Shown here one piece after another: positions 15,887-17,599 of a DNA stretch of 17,599 bases. How positions within the stretch are numbered: the stretch's first letter is position 1; each line of letters opens with the position of its first letter. The stretch covers positions 1-17,599 of the forward strand of contig JBBSHN010000050.1 in the NCBI GenBank assembly GCA_038252945.1, given 5' to 3'. The notes under the pieces were generated by a model. It was not told the DNA's origin. It was given only the letters and a program-made list of their open reading frames with translations, and did not search any database. The position numbers and the translations under genes were made by a program. Source of the stretch: JAUJOE01 sp038252945. GTDB taxonomy: Bacteria; Actinomycetota; Actinomycetes; Propionibacteriales; Nocardioidaceae.

Positions 15887-16560
15887 CGCGGCGCTCCGTC
15901 AGCAGCCAGCACTGGGCGGCTGCGGGCCGAGACCTGCTCGAAGAACTCGTCCATTGCCGCATGGGCGTCCTGGCCACCGTCGAAGCCGCGCCAGAGCTGA
16001 CGAAGCCGGCCGACCAGCTCATAGCATGCGTCGATCGGCACCACGTGGCACGTGAAGTCGTCGGTTCCCCGGCGCCGCTCCGGGGCTCTGATCAGCAATG
16101 CCTCGACGTCCGGCCTGAGCACGTCGAGCTGAGTATTCGCGGCGACGACAGAGTCCCAGGCCGCAAGCGGCAGCTCCGACTCGGTGGCGCCGGCTGGGCC
16201 TGGATAGAAGGCAATCGTGCGGCCCTGGACGGAGTTGCGGAACAAGAAGGCAAGCGCAACTGGGATCTCGAGCTCGTCCCACAGTCCGTGTCCCATCGCG
16301 AAGTCGGGAAACGACAGGTAACGGTCGGGAACGGCCCGAAATCGCAGCTCCGCATCTTCGTCGGTGAACAGCAGATAGCACGCACGGCAGCTGCACATCA
16401 GCGCTCGGCTCTCGAGGTTGACCACGTGCTGGTGAGCGTCGCGGAACGGCTCCGCGCACATCTCACAGCGCTCCTCGGCGACCGGCGGCGGTCGGGTGCT
16501 GGTGATCCGCCGAAGGACAGCCAGCGGCTCAGCGCGAGCGTTCCCAGACGTCATCGTCAT
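15883..16560 (-). CDS. Conserved hydrogenase-cluster protein with Cys-rich N-terminus, DUF5947-like (225 residues)
   Basis: I recognise this from memory as the DUF5947 type of hydrogenase accessory protein. The N-terminal part holds a likely metal site: CEMC at 32-35, His43 and His45, then CSCRAC at 56-61. This could be a zinc knuckle or, less likely, an Fe-S site. The rest is a mixed alpha/beta domain with RYLSFPDFAMG, VALAFLFRNS and FYPGPAGATESEL. Overlaps as ATGA occur with the NifU-like gene before it and the DUF6084-like gene after it. Its role may be in assembly of the hydrogenase or its electron-transfer partner; this is inference from position. Confidence 0.84.
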   Translation of the reverse strand: MTMTSGNARAEPLAVLRRITSTRPPPVAEERCEMCAEPFRDAHQHVVNLESRALMCSCRACYLLFTDEDAELRFRAVPDRYLSFPDFAMGHGLWDELEIPVALAFLFRNSVQGRTIAFYPGPAGATESELPLAAWDSVVAANTQLDVLRPDVEALLIRAPERRRGTDDFTCHVVPIDACYELVGRLRQLWRGFDGGQDAHAAMDEFFEQVSARSRPVLAADGAPR

Positions 16561-17501
16561 ACCGAGACCGGTGTGGGTACGGCGACCGCGATGCTCCCGC
16601 CGCCTGCCAGCAGTGGCAGCGGCTGCAGGTGCGAACCGTCCACGTCAACGCTCGCGCCGGCTCGACGTACGTCATAGTGACCGTGACAGGTGGGGCACAG
16701 GAGAACCGCATCGGCGGCACTACCGCCCAGGCGACGGGAAAGTGTGGCGCCAGGCATCGCCGTTTCGCACTGGGGGCACAGGTCACGAAAGGCGAACAGG
16801 TCAGAGCCAACCCGGCAGGCGAGGATCGGCGTCCCGCTCACCACGTAGTGAGCCACCGCTCCAGACGTCAGCTCGGCCAGCTCGATGATCTGCTCCCACG
16901 AGCCACCCGGTGACGGAGGCGGTTCGTCGAGGCGTGACCTCAGCGAGTCCACCGAGATCAGCGGTCCCGCAGCCGGCTGGCTGTCAGGAGTGTCGACCTC
17001 GATTGCGGTGATCTCCGGCGCTGCGGCCTCGACGGCTCCCTCGACGGCCAGCGTCAACGTCACCGACGACGACGGGCAGCCGTCGCAGCTGCCGAGCAGC
17101 CGCAGCCGCACGACTCCTTCGTCGGTGACATCGAGAAGTTCGACGTCACCACCGTGAGAGCCGAGGTAGGGGCGGACGCTGTCGAGGGCCTGCTCGACCC
17201 TGGTGCGCACGTCGTACGGATGCAGCCCGTGGACGACCAGCAGGCTGGAAACCAAGGCGTCATCGGCGAGTGCAGCTAGCGCCTCAGCGTCGAGCCGGCA
17301 CTGGTCGTACATGATGTCGAGAACGCGCTCCAGACCTGCGGCGTAAAGGTCGGAGACAGTGCGCACCAACTCTTCGGCCCGCTCCCGAGCCAACGCACCA
17401 CCGGCCGCGCTGGCGTCGACCAGCGCCGAGATCCGGTCTCCGGCCGCCTGGACGTCGAACTGCGGGATCTCGGCATCCTCCGTGTGCGCGTTGTGCTCCA
17501 C
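16557..17501 (-). CDS. NifU C-terminal-type protein fused to a Rieske-like or CPxC/CPxC domain
   Basis: This 314-residue protein combines three parts: an N-terminal helical region (about 1-90), a NifU C-terminal (Nfu) domain at about 95-170 with GSHGGDVEL and the CDGC Fe-S motif (Cys139, Cys142), and a C-terminal domain at about 200-314 with CPQC (242-245) and CPTCHGHYDVRRAG (269-282). The latter resembles a Rieske fold by its HGxYD end, but the first site is CxxC instead of CxH, and the second is CxxCH. A four-Cys metal site is thus possible. The start is GTG 17501, two bases after the large-subunit stop; no other start fits better. It is probably the electron-transfer or Fe-S partner of the hydrogenase. 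Confidence 0.87.
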   Translation of the reverse strand: MEHNAHTEDAEIPQFDVQAAGDRISALVDASAAGGALARERAEELVRTVSDLYAAGLERVLDIMYDQCRLDAEALAALADDALVSSLLVVHGLHPYDVRTRVEQALDSVRPYLGSHGGDVELLDVTDEGVVRLRLLGSCDGCPSSSVTLTLAVEGAVEAAAPEITAIEVDTPDSQPAAGPLISVDSLRSRLDEPPPSPGGSWEQIIELAELTSGAVAHYVVSGTPILACRVGSDLFAFRDLCPQCETAMPGATLSRRLGGSAADAVLLCPTCHGHYDVRRAGASVDVDGSHLQPLPLLAGGGSIAVAVPTPVSV

Positions 17502-17503
17502 CG

Positions 17504-17599
17504 CTATTCGCCGGTGTCGGACTGGGTTGGTGAGTGCATCTTCTCCAAGGTCTTGCCGTCGCCGAGGTACATGTGGACGCCGCAGGGCAGGCACGGGTC
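17504..17599 (-). CDS. [NiFe]-hydrogenase large subunit, C-terminal fragment
   Basis: Only the last 31 codons are in the window, ending in TAG at 17504-17506. They begin with DPCLPCGVH, the C-terminal metal-binding motif that supplies two of the four Cys holding the NiFe site and ends with the His before the cleavage point. A 22-residue tail beginning MYLGDGKTLEK follows and would be removed by the endopeptidase encoded further on. The DPCLPCGVHMYLG form resembles group 1h (high-affinity, actinobacterial) large subunits as I remember them, so the symbol hhyL would fit, but the rest of the gene is needed. The NifU-like gene starts two bases after. Confidence 0.9.
   Translation of the reverse strand, partial: DPCLPCGVHMYLGDGKTLEKMHSPTQSDTGE

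Overview
The window is GC-rich and densely coded, with many GTG starts, stop/start overlaps of the ATGA or GTGA type, and actinobacterial gene families. It is almost certainly chromosomal DNA of an actinomycete; I cannot name the genus from sequence alone. No rRNA, tRNA, CRISPR array, insertion sequence or phage gene was seen, and no stretch over 300 bases lacks a gene.

Region A (1-6764) looks like an amine or amino-alcohol catabolic locus built around a divergent promoter region at about 2405-2507. Leftward lie a choline/ethanolamine-kinase-like phosphotransferase and an APC-superfamily permease that runs off the window. Rightward lie a glutamine-synthetase-family gamma-glutamylamide synthetase, an aldehyde dehydrogenase, a short-chain dehydrogenase and a class I glutamine-amidotransferase-type gamma-glutamyl hydrolase. 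This is the logic of the E. coli Puu pathway (gamma-glutamylate, oxidise, hydrolyse), but an SDR alcohol dehydrogenase sits where the flavin amine oxidase PuuB would be. With the kinase and permease, this points to an amino alcohol such as ethanolamine as substrate (inference).

Region B (17599 down to 6734, all minus strand) is the distal part of a [NiFe]-hydrogenase operon. It opens with the last 31 codons of the large subunit, including the DPCLPCGVH metal-binding motif and a cleavable tail. Then follow a NifU/4-Cys fusion protein, two conserved proteins I recognise as DUF5947 and DUF6084, an unrecognised 489-residue protein, a 39-residue membrane peptide, two small acidic proteins, a maturation endopeptidase, a HypC-type chaperone, HypF, a second HypC, HypD, HypE and a DUF6390-like protein. 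HypC/D/E/F build the Fe(CN)2CO unit, and the endopeptidase trims the large subunit after nickel insertion. HypA and HypB (nickel delivery) are not in the window. The large-subunit motif and accessory set resemble actinobacterial group 1h high-affinity hydrogenases that oxidise atmospheric H2 (family knowledge, not proven here).

The two regions converge: the last hydrogenase-operon gene and the gamma-glutamyl hydrolase overlap tail to tail by 31 bases. The most unexpected non-coding structure is a pair of perfect GGGTCA-N-TGACCC palindromes (9964-9999) between hypF and hypC, directly against the hypC ribosome-binding site. In the transcript they can also fold on each other into one long hairpin.
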